From Pallidibacillus pasinlerensis (lineage in GTDB: Bacteria > Bacillota > Bacilli > Bacillales > Caldibacillaceae), in contig NZ_JAACYS010000004.1 of NCBI RefSeq assembly GCF_009996845.1, positions 1-64,000 on the forward strand: a stretch of DNA of 64,000 bases. The letters are read 5' to 3'. The position numbers and the translations under genes are program-made. The stretch's first letter is position 1. The number at the start of each line of letters is the position of its first letter. The notes under the pieces were generated by a model that was not told where the DNA came from, made no database searches, and was given only the letters and a program-made list of their open reading frames with translations. Positions 38,289 through 46,638 of the stretch are shown here, piece after piece.

Positions 38289-38504
38289 TTACCACATGCG
38301 TAATGTAGCACCTGGGTAAATATCAGAATGCAAAAAATGATTGGGATTCGTGCTCATTATTTTTGTTACTTGCCATACTTCATTGTTTAGGGGTTGAGCT
38401 GCAACGGGAATTCCTGCGTACATAAAGATTTGTTCACTCGTTTCTTCAGAAACTTCAGCTGATTGAAAAATTAGTTCTCCGGGTACGATTGTATGTAAAA
38501 TCAT
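38289..38504 (-). CDS. ylzJ: YlzJ-like protein
   Basis: The 71-residue protein of the YlzJ family begins [14 protein letters not shown], has a Glu-rich turn, then [16 protein letters not shown] and a C-terminal PGATLRMW. It has no signal or membrane segment. It overlaps the tepA stop by ATGA, so translation is coupled. Function is unknown. The same pair is found in B. subtilis between the RNase J gene and spoIIIE. Confidence 0.85.
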   Translation of the reverse strand: MILHTIVPGELIFQSAEVSEETSEQIFMYAGIPVAAQPLNNEVWQVTKIMSTNPNHFLHSDIYPGATLRMW

Positions 38505-39244
38505 TGCACAAGCCTCCCCCCATCTTCACTTTTCTTTTTCAATTCAATTAATTCATTTAATTTTTTCATTGCTTCACCGATGCCACCAACTTCATCTATT
38601 AATCCATATTTAACTGCATCTGTTCCAACAACATTTGTCCCGATATCTCTAGTTAAATTTCCTTTAGCAAACATTAAATCTTTGAACGTCTCTTCAGGAA
38701 TTTTCGAATGTTTTGTAACAAAGGAAATGACACGATCTTGCATTTTATCCATATATTCAAAGGTTTGCGGAACACCAATTACTAGGCCGGTTAATCGTAT
38801 CGGGTGAATTGTCATTGTTGCCGTTTCTGCTATAAAACTATAATCACAACTAACGGCAATTGGTACACCTATAGAATGTCCTCCACCAAGAACAATGGAT
38901 ACAGTTGGTTTGGATAGTGATGCTAACATTTCAGAAATGGCTAGTCCTGCTTCAACATCTCCACCAACTGTATTTAATACGACGAGTAGTCCTTCAATAT
39001 TTGGGTTTTGTTCAATTGCGACGATTTGCGGGATAACATGTTCATATTTCGTTGTTTTATTTTGCGGAGGTAATTGCATATGTCCTTCAATTTGACCAAT
39101 AATAGTTAAACAATGAATATTAGTATCTTTCGTCATCTGTGGTGTATTTGTTTGACCGAGTTGCTGAATTTTTTCAAGTAATGGACTTGCTGATTTTTGT
39201 TCGTCCTTTTGTGGTAATTCTTGTTTATTTTTATTATCGCTCAT
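38501..39244 (-). CDS. tepA: Translocation-enhancing protein TepA (ClpP-like serine protease)
   Basis: A 247-residue ClpP/crotonase-fold protein. A charged N-terminus (to about 40) precedes the peptidase core. Visible are [20 protein letters not shown], the nucleophile Ser in [13 protein letters not shown] near 123, and the His in [12 protein letters not shown]. In B. subtilis TepA is linked to protein export and to degrading spore SASPs. The start is ATG 39244. Its ribosome-binding site GGAAGGAG lies 10 nt upstream inside the 3' arm of the rnjB terminator hairpin, which suggests post-transcriptional control. ylzJ overlaps its end. Confidence 0.93.
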   Translation of the reverse strand: MSDNKNKQELPQKDEQKSASPLLEKIQQLGQTNTPQMTKDTNIHCLTIIGQIEGHMQLPPQNKTTKYEHVIPQIVAIEQNPNIEGLLVVLNTVGGDVEAGLAISEMLASLSKPTVSIVLGGGHSIGVPIAVSCDYSFIAETATMTIHPIRLTGLVIGVPQTFEYMDKMQDRVISFVTKHSKIPEETFKDLMFAKGNLTRDIGTNVVGTDAVKYGLIDEVGGIGEAMKKLNELIELKKKSEDGGRLVQ

Positions 39245-39247
39245 AAC

Positions 39248-39317
39248 AAAAAAACTCCTTCCAAACATGATATTTTTATTATGAACGAGAAAAAATATTT
39301 CATGCTTTGGAAGGAGT
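39248..39317 (-). terminator. Hairpin-terminator after rnjB that contains the tepA ribosome-binding site
   Basis: On the minus strand ACTCCTTCCAAAGCATGA (39300-39317) pairs with TCATGTTTGGAAGGAGT (39254-39270), 17 bp with one bulge, around a 29-nt loop. The next bases are TTTTTTTGTT and then the tepA ATG. The 3' arm holds GGAAGGAG, the only ribosome-binding site for tepA. In the folded RNA it is fully paired with the anti-sequence ACTCCTTCC. Confidence 0.85.
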
Positions 39318-39326
39318 ACTGTTTAT

Positions 39327-40991
39327 TTATATTTCCATAATTATTGGAATAATCATCGGACGACGTTTTGTTTGATTGAATAGGAAACCGTTTAATGAAT
39401 CACGAATTTCTTGTTTCACATTTGACCATTCGAAAAATTGTCCGCGTAAATTTCTTTCCACGATTTCTCGTATGAGTTTTGTAGCTTGTCCTATTAGTTC
39501 CTCAGACTCTCGTACATAGACAAACCCCCGGGAGATAATCTCTGGTCCAGATGCAATTTTCTTTTCATTTCGGTTAATCGTTACAACAACGATAAAGATA
39601 CCGTCTTGTGAAAGCATTTTGCGATCGCGGAGAACAATATTACCAACATCTCCGACACCACTACCGTCGATTAAAATATTTCCTGCTGTAACACGTCCAT
39701 TACCACGAATTTTTTGTTCCGTTATTTCAACTACATCCCCTTTTCCAGGAATGAAAATGTTTTCTTTTGGTATGCCCATATGTTCAGCAATTTGTGCATG
39801 GCTAACGAGCATTTTATACTCCCCATGAATTGGGATAAAGAATTTAGGTTTCATTAAATTAATCATTAACTTTAACTCTTCGCGCCTTCCGTGACCACTG
39901 ACATGAACACGTTTACCACTAATGACATTGGCACCAGCACGATAAAGCATATCTACAGTTCGGATTAAAAATTTCTCTCCACCACGATGAGGAGAAGCCG
40001 CAATTATAACTGTATCACCTTTTTGTATTTGTATTTGATTGTACGGTTTTTTAACCATGTTTTGTAACGCTTCAAGCGGTTCTCCTTGGTGACCGGTCAT
40101 TAAAATTACTACTTCATCTTCAGCATACTCACTCAGTTTTCCTGCCGGAATGATTAAATCTTCTGGTACTTTTATATATCTATGCTTCGTTGCGACTTGA
40201 AAAACATTTTGTAACGTTCTTCCAATTATTGCTACTTTTCGTTCAGAATGATGTGAAACATTAATTAGTCTTTGAATTGCATTGATTTGTGACGCATAAC
40301 ATGCAAATATAATCCGTCCTTTAGCTCGTTTAAAAACATCATCAAGTTCTTTAGCAATCGTAATTTCTGAAGGTGTATAACCTTCTTTTTCAGATTCAGT
40401 GCTATCTGATAATAAACAAAGTACCCCTCGGTCACCAATTTTTGCCATTTTACTAATATGAGCCCTATATAAAGGATCAGCACTTTGGTCAAACTTAAAA
40501 TCACCGGTATATACTATATGACCGTGTTTCGTTTCAATACAAATACCGACAGAATCTGGAATACTGTGGTTCACATGGAAGAAGGAAATATTTGCATGTT
40601 CAAATTTTAATCTCGTATTTTCCTTAACTTCACGAAAATCAATTTCCATTGATAAGCCCTGTTCCCTTAGTTTAACTTTTGTTAATGCTAAGGTCAGTTT
40701 TGTTCCATAAACAGGGACGGTGATATTTTTTAAAATGTATGCGATTGCTCCAGTATGATCTTCATGGCCATGGGATAAAAATATTCCACGAATACGATGT
40801 TTATTTTCGACTAAATAAGAAAAGTCAGGAATAACGATATCGATGCCAAACATTTCATCTTCGGGAAACATGAGTCCTGCATCAATGACAAATAAATCAT
40901 CATTGACTTCTACCACATACATATTCTTTCCTAGTTCGCCGACTCCCCCTAAACAAATGACTTTAATTGATTGTGATATTTCATTTCCCAA
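39327..40991 (-). CDS. rnjB: Ribonuclease J (RNase J2 locus)
   Basis: A 554-residue metallo-beta-lactamase/beta-CASP nuclease acting in mRNA decay and rRNA processing. The metal site FLSHGHEDHTGAIAYIL near 72, HSIPDSVGI near 140, YTGDFKFD near 160, the beta-CASP insert, and SGHGRREELKLMINLMKP with FFIPIHGEYKM are all present. Length and the PMIIPIIMEI end fit RNase J. The locus (dapA-rnjB-tepA) matches B. subtilis rnjB, but the HGHEDH motif is complete, unlike the degenerate J2 of B. subtilis as I remember it. The start is TTG 40991 after AGGAGG; the frame 18 codons upstream is not coding. Confidence 0.93.
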   Translation of the reverse strand: MGNEISQSIKVICLGGVGELGKNMYVVEVNDDLFVIDAGLMFPEDEMFGIDIVIPDFSYLVENKHRIRGIFLSHGHEDHTGAIAYILKNITVPVYGTKLTLALTKVKLREQGLSMEIDFREVKENTRLKFEHANISFFHVNHSIPDSVGICIETKHGHIVYTGDFKFDQSADPLYRAHISKMAKIGDRGVLCLLSDSTESEKEGYTPSEITIAKELDDVFKRAKGRIIFACYASQINAIQRLINVSHHSERKVAIIGRTLQNVFQVATKHRYIKVPEDLIIPAGKLSEYAEDEVVILMTGHQGEPLEALQNMVKKPYNQIQIQKGDTVIIAASPHRGGEKFLIRTVDMLYRAGANVISGKRVHVSGHGRREELKLMINLMKPKFFIPIHGEYKMLVSHAQIAEHMGIPKENIFIPGKGDVVEITEQKIRGNGRVTAGNILIDGSGVGDVGNIVLRDRKMLSQDGIFIVVVTINRNEKKIASGPEIISRGFVYVRESEELIGQATKLIREIVERNLRGQFFEWSNVKQEIRDSLNGFLFNQTKRRPMIIPIIMEI

Positions 40992-41085
40992 GTAAAACAT
41001 CCTCCTGTAACTAATAAAATTTATCTCTCGCATGAGTATGTCCATAAGGTTAAAATTTGTAAATTTCTTTTTGGATTAAATATTT

Positions 41086-41305
41086 GTTGGCGGACACGCA
41101 TCCAGTGGCACGGCCTTATCCTCCTCGTCGCTAACGCTCCTGCGGGGTCTTCGGCTAGTGCTTGTCCCGCTGGATTCTGAATATACTTCACTGATTCTGC
41201 ACCGCAGGAAAAATGTGAAACACTCTGAGCTCACTTCTGAGAATTTATATCGCACGCAAAAAAGCGATTTGCTTTTTTAAGGATTTTTGCGAGTCGACGC
41301 CAACT
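41086..41305 (+). repeat. Dispersed GC-rich intergenic repeat, copy 2, interrupted
   Basis: The copy has the same ends (GTTGGCGGAC ... GACGCCAAC) and blocks as copies 1 and 3, including TTCACTGATTCTGCACCGCA. It lies in the 637-nt gap between rnjB and dapA, downstream of the predicted rnjB promoter, so it would be part of the rnjB leader RNA. Compared with copy 1, about 60 nt (about 41223-41283) are inserted inside the AATGTGAAACATTTTT hairpin, including a GCAAAAAAGCGATTTGCTTT palindrome. Confidence 0.8.
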
Positions 41306-41435
41306 TCACTTTTAAACTACTACTTTTTAGACATTGGACAAACCCAAACGCAAATAATCATGGGATTAAAAGGAAAAGTAAGAACAAATATTTATAATAA
41401 AATTTAAATTTTTAAAGTCATAAATTATTTATATT

Positions 41436-41448
41436 ATAACGGTTTCAA
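41436..41448 (-). promoter_or_regulatory. 13-bp repeat downstream of rnjB promoter (candidate operator)
   Basis: TTGAAACCGTTAT on the minus strand, identical to the copy at 41540-41552. The two lie on either side of the predicted rnjB promoter, 104 bp apart centre to centre. The core resembles CcpA/LacI-family half sites (12 of 14 to cre). Confidence 0.4.
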
Positions 41449-41480
41449 CTTGCCGTTTCTAAATTATGTATATGACTATT

Positions 41481-41509
41481 ATTAAGCCTTTTATTAAAAG
41501 GTTTGTCAA
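41481..41509 (-). promoter_or_regulatory. Sigma-A promoter, probably of rnjB
   Basis: On the minus strand a perfect TTGACA (41504-41509), 17-nt spacer and CTTAAT (41481-41486). The leader would be nearly 490 nt and include dispersed repeat copy 2, unless a nearer promoter was missed. Confidence 0.55.
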
Positions 41510-41539
41510 CTATCTTTACTACAAATTTCACTTTTTTTA

Positions 41540-41552
41540 ATAACGGTTTCAA
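41540..41552 (-). promoter_or_regulatory. 13-bp repeat upstream of rnjB promoter (candidate operator)
   Basis: Second copy of TTGAAACCGTTAT. It lies inside a weak inverted repeat, CACTTTTT ... AAAAAGTG (41530-41557). Confidence 0.4.
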
Positions 41553-41573
41553 AAAGTGTTTTAATTATTAATA

Positions 41574-41620
41574 AAAACGGCTATTCCACATCATCTTGTA
41601 TGACTATGCGGAACAGCCTT
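41574..41620 (-). terminator. Rho-independent terminator of asd-dapG-dapA
   Basis: AAGGCTGTTCCGCAT and ATGTGGAATAGCC form a long stem followed by GTTTTTATT on the minus strand. Confidence 0.85.
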
Positions 41621-41628
41621 CAACATAT

Positions 41629-42504
41629 TTAATCTAAAGTTTTAAGGAGGTCTGTTAAATCATTTCTTTCATTTTCACTTAATGGTACTAAAGGTAAACG
41701 AACAGGACCAACATTCATTCCTTTAATTTGTAAAGCCGTTTTTACTGGTACTGGACTTGGTGCTTTGAATAGTCCTTTCATGATAGGTAATAATTTTTGA
41801 TGCAATTTCGCAGCTTTAACATGATCACCTGCGAGAAATGCTTGAATCATATCTTGCATTTCATTCCCAATGATATGGGAGGCAACAGATACTACACCCG
41901 TTCCACCAATTGCTAAAATAGGAAGGGTAAAGCCATCATCTCCACTATATAATTCGAAGTCATCTGGCGTGTTGGCAATAATCTCAGTCATTTGATCTAA
42001 GTTTCCACCCGCTTCTTTGATGGCTTTAATATTAGGGATTTCACTTAAACGAATAACCGTATCAGGTTCCATATTAACAACTGAACGACCAGGAATATTA
42101 TATAACATAACTGGTAAACTTGTACTTTCTGCTACAGTTTTGAAATGTTGATATAATCCTTCTTGATTAGGTTTATTATAGTAAGGTGCTACTAGTAAAA
42201 TACCATCCACACCAATTTCTTCTGCTTTTTTCGTTAAGTCAACAGATTCTTTTGTATTATAGTTACCTGTACCTGCAATAATTGGAACCCGTTTGTTTAC
42301 AACTTTTACAGTATGTTGAAATAACGCAATCTTTTCTTCTTTTGAAAGAGTTGGTGATTCTCCCGTCGTACCAGATACCACTAAAGCATCCGTACCGTTA
42401 TTTAATAAGTATTCAATTAACTGTGTTGTTTTTTGAAAATCGACATTCCCTTTTTCATCAAAGGGTGTCACCATGGCAGTAACTATTCTTCCGAATAAAG
42501 CCAT
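41629..42504 (-). CDS. dapA: 4-hydroxy-tetrahydrodipicolinate synthase
   Basis: The 291-residue (beta/alpha)8 aldolase condenses pyruvate with aspartate semialdehyde, the first step specific to diaminopimelate, lysine and dipicolinate. The catalytic Tyr is in MLYNIPGRSV near 133, the Schiff-base Lys in IKAIKEAGGN near 160, and VSGTTGESPTL lies near 43. ATG 42504 is used, seven nt after GGAGTG; the upstream GTG is part of that site. It is the last gene of asd-dapG-dapA. Its product also feeds the dipicolinate synthase encoded just upstream. Confidence 0.96.
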   Translation of the reverse strand: MALFGRIVTAMVTPFDEKGNVDFQKTTQLIEYLLNNGTDALVVSGTTGESPTLSKEEKIALFQHTVKVVNKRVPIIAGTGNYNTKESVDLTKKAEEIGVDGILLVAPYYNKPNQEGLYQHFKTVAESTSLPVMLYNIPGRSVVNMEPDTVIRLSEIPNIKAIKEAGGNLDQMTEIIANTPDDFELYSGDDGFTLPILAIGGTGVVSVASHIIGNEMQDMIQAFLAGDHVKAAKLHQKLLPIMKGLFKAPSPVPVKTALQIKGMNVGPVRLPLVPLSENERNDLTDLLKTLD

Positions 42505-42509
42505 CTTTA

Positions 42510-43787
42510 TCACTCCTTAAATCTTTTTAAAAATGAACTATGTTCATCAATGGAAAAAGCATCCATTTCAACATCCTCTAAGTGGAAGGCATCATGTAAT
42601 GCGTTCACTGCTCTTTCCAAATCATCTTGTTTAACTAAAACCCAAATCGTTGTATAACTGTCTGCCGATTGTAAAATACGAATCCCTTGTTCTGAAAGTG
42701 CAGAAACAATTTTAGAGGCAACGCCTGGAACACCAGTTATTCCAGCACCAACAACTGATACTTTTGCACAATTTTTTTCTAGGTTTGGTTCATAGCCTTT
42801 TTCTTTAAGGATTTTTTCAGCTTTTTCCGCTAGATGATCCTTAACGGTGTATACAACATTATTAGGCGAAATATTGATAAAGTCGACAGAAATTTGTTCA
42901 TTTGCCATTGCCCGGAAGACTTCTTCTTGCATATCCATCTGACCTTTTTTGGCTGCGACATTAATTTGAGTCACACCTGAGACATGAGCAATACCAGTTA
43001 CTAACCGCTCTTTAACATCCATTCCTTGTTGCAGATGAGATAATTTAGTAACAAGCGTACCCGGAGTATCAGAATACGTTGACCTTACATAAATCGGAAC
43101 ATCTGCTTGCATCGCAATTTCAACTGCTCGTGGATGGATTACTTTTGCACCTTGATAGGCTAAATTACTAATTTCATTATATGTTACAACAGATAAAGGA
43201 CGAGCCTTATTTGTAATTCTTGGATCGGCAGTCATGACCCCTTCTACATCAGTAAAAATATCGATCCATTCAGCTTTTAATGCAGCACCTAATGCAGCTG
43301 CAGAAGTATCGCTTCCACCTCTACCTAGAGTTGTGATTTCACCGCTTTCTGTAGCCCCTTGGAATCCAGCAACGACAATTGCATCCTGAGTTTCTAATGC
43401 TTTTAAAATTCGACTAGGGTCAATTTTTAATATTTTTGCATTGGTAAAATCATCATTTGTCTTAAATCCAGCTTGAGCGCCTGTAAATGCGGATGCTTTT
43501 ATCCCATTTTGAAGTAACATATTTGTAAATACTACTGCGGATATAATTTCACCACAAGACATTAATAAATCTTGTTCTCTTTTTTCTATCTTCGTTGCAT
43601 TTCCATCTACTAGACTTAGTAACGTATCTGTAGAATAGGGATCGCCCAGTCTTCCCATTGCTGAGACAACTATAATGGTTTTATAGCCAGAATCTATTGC
43701 TTTTTTTATATGATGTAAAGCATGACGTCTATTTTCTTCCGTTCTGACTGACGTCCCTCCAAATTTTTGTACAATAATTTTATCCAT
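42510..43787 (-). CDS. dapG: Aspartokinase I, diaminopimelate-type
   Basis: The 425-residue kinase phosphorylates aspartate. The N-terminal kinase domain has IVQKFGGTSVRTEENR at 3-18 and TTLGRGGSDTSAAALGAALK near 150. The C-terminus has two ACT domains (about 265-405) that bind effectors; in B. subtilis DapG is inhibited by diaminopimelate. The start is ATG 43787, four nt after GAGGTG. It is followed by dapA six nt away. Confidence 0.95.
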   Translation of the reverse strand: MDKIIVQKFGGTSVRTEENRRHALHHIKKAIDSGYKTIIVVSAMGRLGDPYSTDTLLSLVDGNATKIEKREQDLLMSCGEIISAVVFTNMLLQNGIKASAFTGAQAGFKTNDDFTNAKILKIDPSRILKALETQDAIVVAGFQGATESGEITTLGRGGSDTSAAALGAALKAEWIDIFTDVEGVMTADPRITNKARPLSVVTYNEISNLAYQGAKVIHPRAVEIAMQADVPIYVRSTYSDTPGTLVTKLSHLQQGMDVKERLVTGIAHVSGVTQINVAAKKGQMDMQEEVFRAMANEQISVDFINISPNNVVYTVKDHLAEKAEKILKEKGYEPNLEKNCAKVSVVGAGITGVPGVASKIVSALSEQGIRILQSADSYTTIWVLVKQDDLERAVNALHDAFHLEDVEMDAFSIDEHSSFLKRFKE

Positions 43788-43839
43788 AAAACACCTCATA
43801 AATCATTCTCAATAAGAGATGATATAACATTTATTGCAA

Positions 43840-44889
43840 TTATTTGCTAACAATTCTTTGCTCAATTAAACTTTCAGCTATCTGAACAGAGTTTAATGCT
43901 GCTCCTTTTAATAAGTTATCAGAAACAACCCACATATGGAAACCTTTATCTTCGTCTAAATCTTTACGAATTCTGCCGACAAATACTCCTTCTTTACCAG
44001 CAGCAGTAGTTGCTAACGGATAAATTTGTTCATTTGGATTGTCTTCTAAAACAACTCCCGGCGATGAAGCAAGTATATTTTGAATTTCAGCTACATCAAC
44101 GTTTTCTTTTTCAACTTCGAAGTAAACGGACTCAGAATGCCCAGTTGCTACAGGAATACGTACACATGTCGCAGATACTTTTAGCTCTGGTAAATGCATA
44201 ATTTTTTTCGTTTCATTGATCATTTTCATTTCCTCGAATGTAAAGCCGTTGTCTTGGAAAAGATCAATTTGTGGAATTGCGTTGAAGGCAATTTGATAAT
44301 GTTTTTTATCAGCTTTAACCGGTAAAATTTCCGGTTTTACTTCTTTACCTTCTAATATATCTTTCGTTTGGCGATTTAATTCTTCAACAGCTTGGAATCC
44401 AGCACCACTTACTGCTTGGTAAGTAGATACAATTACACGGTTAAGTCCCAATTTTTGGCGAATTGGTTCTAATGCAACAACCATTTGAATTGTAGAGCAG
44501 TTAGGATTTGCGATAATTCCTTTATGATTATTTAAGTCTTCAGCATTTACTTCTGGAACAACTAATGGAACTTCTGGGTCCATACGATAAGCACTAGTAT
44601 TATCGATAACAATTGCACCACGTTTAACTGCTTCAGGAGCTAATTGTTTCGAAATACTTCCACCTGCAGAAAATAATGCAATATCCACACCTTCAAAACT
44701 TTCAGGCTTGGCCTCTTCTACAACAATAGTTTCTCCTTTATATTGAATCTTTTTACCAGCTGAACGGGAAGAAGAAAGTAATGTTAATTTTTCAATTGGA
44801 AAATTTCTAGCTTCTAATACTTTTATCATTTGTGTTCCTACTGCACCTGTTGCGCCAACAACTGCAACATGAAATCCACTATTAGTCAA
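43840..44889 (-). CDS. asd: Aspartate-semialdehyde dehydrogenase
   Basis: The 349-residue NADPH enzyme reduces aspartyl phosphate. It has the Rossmann motif [14 protein letters not shown] at 8-21, the catalytic Cys in [12 protein letters not shown] near 129, and the His in [15 protein letters not shown] near 245. I use TTG 44889, eight nt after GGAAGGGG, which gives the family length. The same frame stays open 52 codons upstream, through a terminator hairpin, and is probably not translated. With dapG and dapA it forms the aspartate-to-diaminopimelate branch. Confidence 0.94.
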   Translation of the reverse strand: MTNSGFHVAVVGATGAVGTQMIKVLEARNFPIEKLTLLSSSRSAGKKIQYKGETIVVEEAKPESFEGVDIALFSAGGSISKQLAPEAVKRGAIVIDNTSAYRMDPEVPLVVPEVNAEDLNNHKGIIANPNCSTIQMVVALEPIRQKLGLNRVIVSTYQAVSGAGFQAVEELNRQTKDILEGKEVKPEILPVKADKKHYQIAFNAIPQIDLFQDNGFTFEEMKMINETKKIMHLPELKVSATCVRIPVATGHSESVYFEVEKENVDVAEIQNILASSPGVVLEDNPNEQIYPLATTAAGKEGVFVGRIRKDLDEDKGFHMWVVSDNLLKGAALNSVQIAESLIEQRIVSK

Positions 44890-44921
44890 TGTCAAAACCC
44901 CTTCCACATATATGAAACTTT

Positions 44922-44961
44922 TTAAAAAAGAGGAAATCGGACAAATGAATCCGATCCTCTT
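44922..44961 (-). terminator. Terminator/attenuator between spoVFB and asd
   Basis: On the minus strand AAGAGGATCGG and CCGATTTCCTCTT form a strong stem (one bulge) followed by TTTTTT. It lies only 33 nt before the asd start, too close for a separate promoter after it. Confidence 0.85.
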
Positions 44962-45004
44962 ATTTTCATTGCTCATTACTACTTTTAATTTAACTTTTAT
45001 TTTA

Positions 45005-45015
45005 CCATACTCTAC
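45005..45015 (-). promoter_or_regulatory. Extended -10 promoter candidate for asd-dapG-dapA
   Basis: On the minus strand TATGGTAAAAT carries the extended -10 TGG followed by TAAAAT. The -35 is poor. It lies about 120 nt before asd and upstream of the terminator hairpin. Confidence 0.4.
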
Positions 45016-45085
45016 AAAAATATAAATATACTTTCTAAAAAACATTTTAAAGGAGCATTTATGATAATTCTATTAGAAATAACTT

Positions 45086-45679
45086 TTATTTATTATACCG
45101 CTCAATTAATACAGGCTGAAATTGTCGATGTTCTAATGCTGCTTCTATTGTTGGAATTAATTGGTCCATATCTGCAACCATTGATTTCGGTTTTTTCATT
45201 GGATCATCTTGACCGAACGGAATAAAGAATATATCTTTCGCAGCCATTAAACGCATTAAATTAACACCGTTTAAACCTAGGGCATCGTTAGTTGAGATTC
45301 CAAGCACAACAGGTCGATGATTTCTCATTGTTGCTTTTGCTGCCATAAGAACTGGTGAATCGGTAATGGCATTAGCTAATTTACTCATAGATGCACCTGT
45401 AAGTGGTGCAATAACCATACAATCTAAAGGATTTCGTGGTCCTAATGGCTCAGTTGCAACAATCGAATCTAACACTCTTTTACCTGTTATTTGCTCAACT
45501 TTTTCAATCCAGTCTTTCCCTTTTCCAAAACGGGTAGTCGTATTTTTAACAGTATGGGTAACAATTGGAACGACTTCCGCACCGACTTCAACAAGTTTTT
45601 CAATTTGTGGAACTACCTCTTCATACGTACAATGGGAACCGGTGATTCCGAATCCAATTCGTTTTCCTTCCACTTTCAT
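45086..45679 (-). CDS. spoVFB: Dipicolinate synthase subunit B
   Basis: The 197-residue flavoprotein-fold protein has RIGFGITGSHCTYEEVVPQI at 7-26, MVIAPLTGASMSKLANAITD near 90, and the SFAT-like VLMAAKATMRNHRPVVLGIS. With SpoVFA it makes dipicolinic acid in the mother cell from the DapA product, for import into the forespore. ATG 45679 lies two nt after the spoVFA stop. The unit is probably under sigma-K (promoter at 46639). Confidence 0.95.
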   Translation of the reverse strand: MKVEGKRIGFGITGSHCTYEEVVPQIEKLVEVGAEVVPIVTHTVKNTTTRFGKGKDWIEKVEQITGKRVLDSIVATEPLGPRNPLDCMVIAPLTGASMSKLANAITDSPVLMAAKATMRNHRPVVLGISTNDALGLNGVNLMRLMAAKDIFFIPFGQDDPMKKPKSMVADMDQLIPTIEAALEHRQFQPVLIERYNK

Positions 45680-45681
45680 CT

Positions 45682-46581
45682 TTATGATGACTCCTTCCTT
45701 TTCATTAAATCTTCACTCATTAATTCAGCCAAAACATTAGCTAAAATTTGACCAGCTGTTTTGGGAGCAACGATCCCTGGTAAACTCGGGGTAAGTATTG
45801 CTTTAATTCCTCTTTTTTCTGCATAACGAAAATCTGTTCCACCAGGTTTGGAGGCAATGTCGATAATGAGCGTATGATGGGGCATTTTTGATATAACACT
45901 GGCAGTGACAATTAAATGTGGGATCGTATTAATGACAATATCGGCATCTTTTACAACTTGTTCTAAATCTTTTATATGAAACGATTCTAGACCCATCTCT
46001 TCAGTTCTCGCGATGTGTTCCTTTCGCCTTGCTCCAACATGCACTTTTGCACCTAAAGCATGGAACACACGGGAAATTGTCATTCCATTTCGACCTAACC
46101 CTAAAACTACTGTTTTTGAACCGTGAATTGTAAAATCTGTATGTTGAATTACCATCATTAGTACACCTTCAATAGTTGGAATCGAATTGTAAATGGCTAC
46201 ATCATCACGTTCGAATAATAACTCTAATTTACGATTTGATTTTTTTACAATTTCATCTAGATAAGCATTGGAAATCCCAGAATAAATTGTACAATGTGGT
46301 GGTGTTTTACTTAAAATTTCTTCTGTTAACACAACCTTTTCATTGGAGAATATAGTTTCTACTTCCCCGTTTAAATTCGTTCCAGCGACAGGCAAAATAA
46401 TCCCATCAAATTCCTCTAAATTCATATTATTAAGCTTTTCTTTGACGGCACCAGTAAAGGAATGGTCTAATTGTTCAAATCCAACTAAATATAATTTGAC
46501 ATCGAGTTCGTTCAGTTTTCGAATGATTTCAATCTGTCTTGCATCTCCTCCAATGACCGCGATCTGTAAACCTGTTAACAT
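45682..46581 (-). CDS. spoVFA: Dipicolinate synthase subunit A
   Basis: The 299-residue oxidoreductase subunit has an N-terminal domain (IAVIGGDARQIEIIRKLNEL at 7-26), a second Rossmann motif VVLGLGRNGMTISRVFHALG near 157, and TLIIDIASKPGGTDF near 237. It provides the NAD(P)H-linked activity of dipicolinate synthase. ATG 46581 follows AAGGTGG by 9 nt. It is the first gene of the spoVF operon, with spoVFB. Confidence 0.95.
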   Translation of the reverse strand: MLTGLQIAVIGGDARQIEIIRKLNELDVKLYLVGFEQLDHSFTGAVKEKLNNMNLEEFDGIILPVAGTNLNGEVETIFSNEKVVLTEEILSKTPPHCTIYSGISNAYLDEIVKKSNRKLELLFERDDVAIYNSIPTIEGVLMMVIQHTDFTIHGSKTVVLGLGRNGMTISRVFHALGAKVHVGARRKEHIARTEEMGLESFHIKDLEQVVKDADIVINTIPHLIVTASVISKMPHHTLIIDIASKPGGTDFRYAEKRGIKAILTPSLPGIVAPKTAGQILANVLAELMSEDLMKRKESS

Positions 46582-46638
46582 TTATATATTCCACCTTCTT
46601 TGATGCTGTTTTAACGAATTTTACATAGTATTCTTTGC

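Noticed and set aside
44890-45045. 52-codon in-frame extension of asd upstream.
   Set aside because: It runs through a terminator hairpin, lacks homology to Asd, and the TTG at 44889 has the proper ribosome-binding site and gives family length.
45061-45225. Plus-strand hydrophobic 54-codon frame ([16 protein letters not shown]...) with AAAGGAG upstream, antisense to the end of spoVFB; toxin-like in size.
   Set aside because: Most of it is the complement of conserved spoVFB sequence, and the apparent ribosome-binding site can arise by chance in AT-rich spacer. No terminator or partner is visible.
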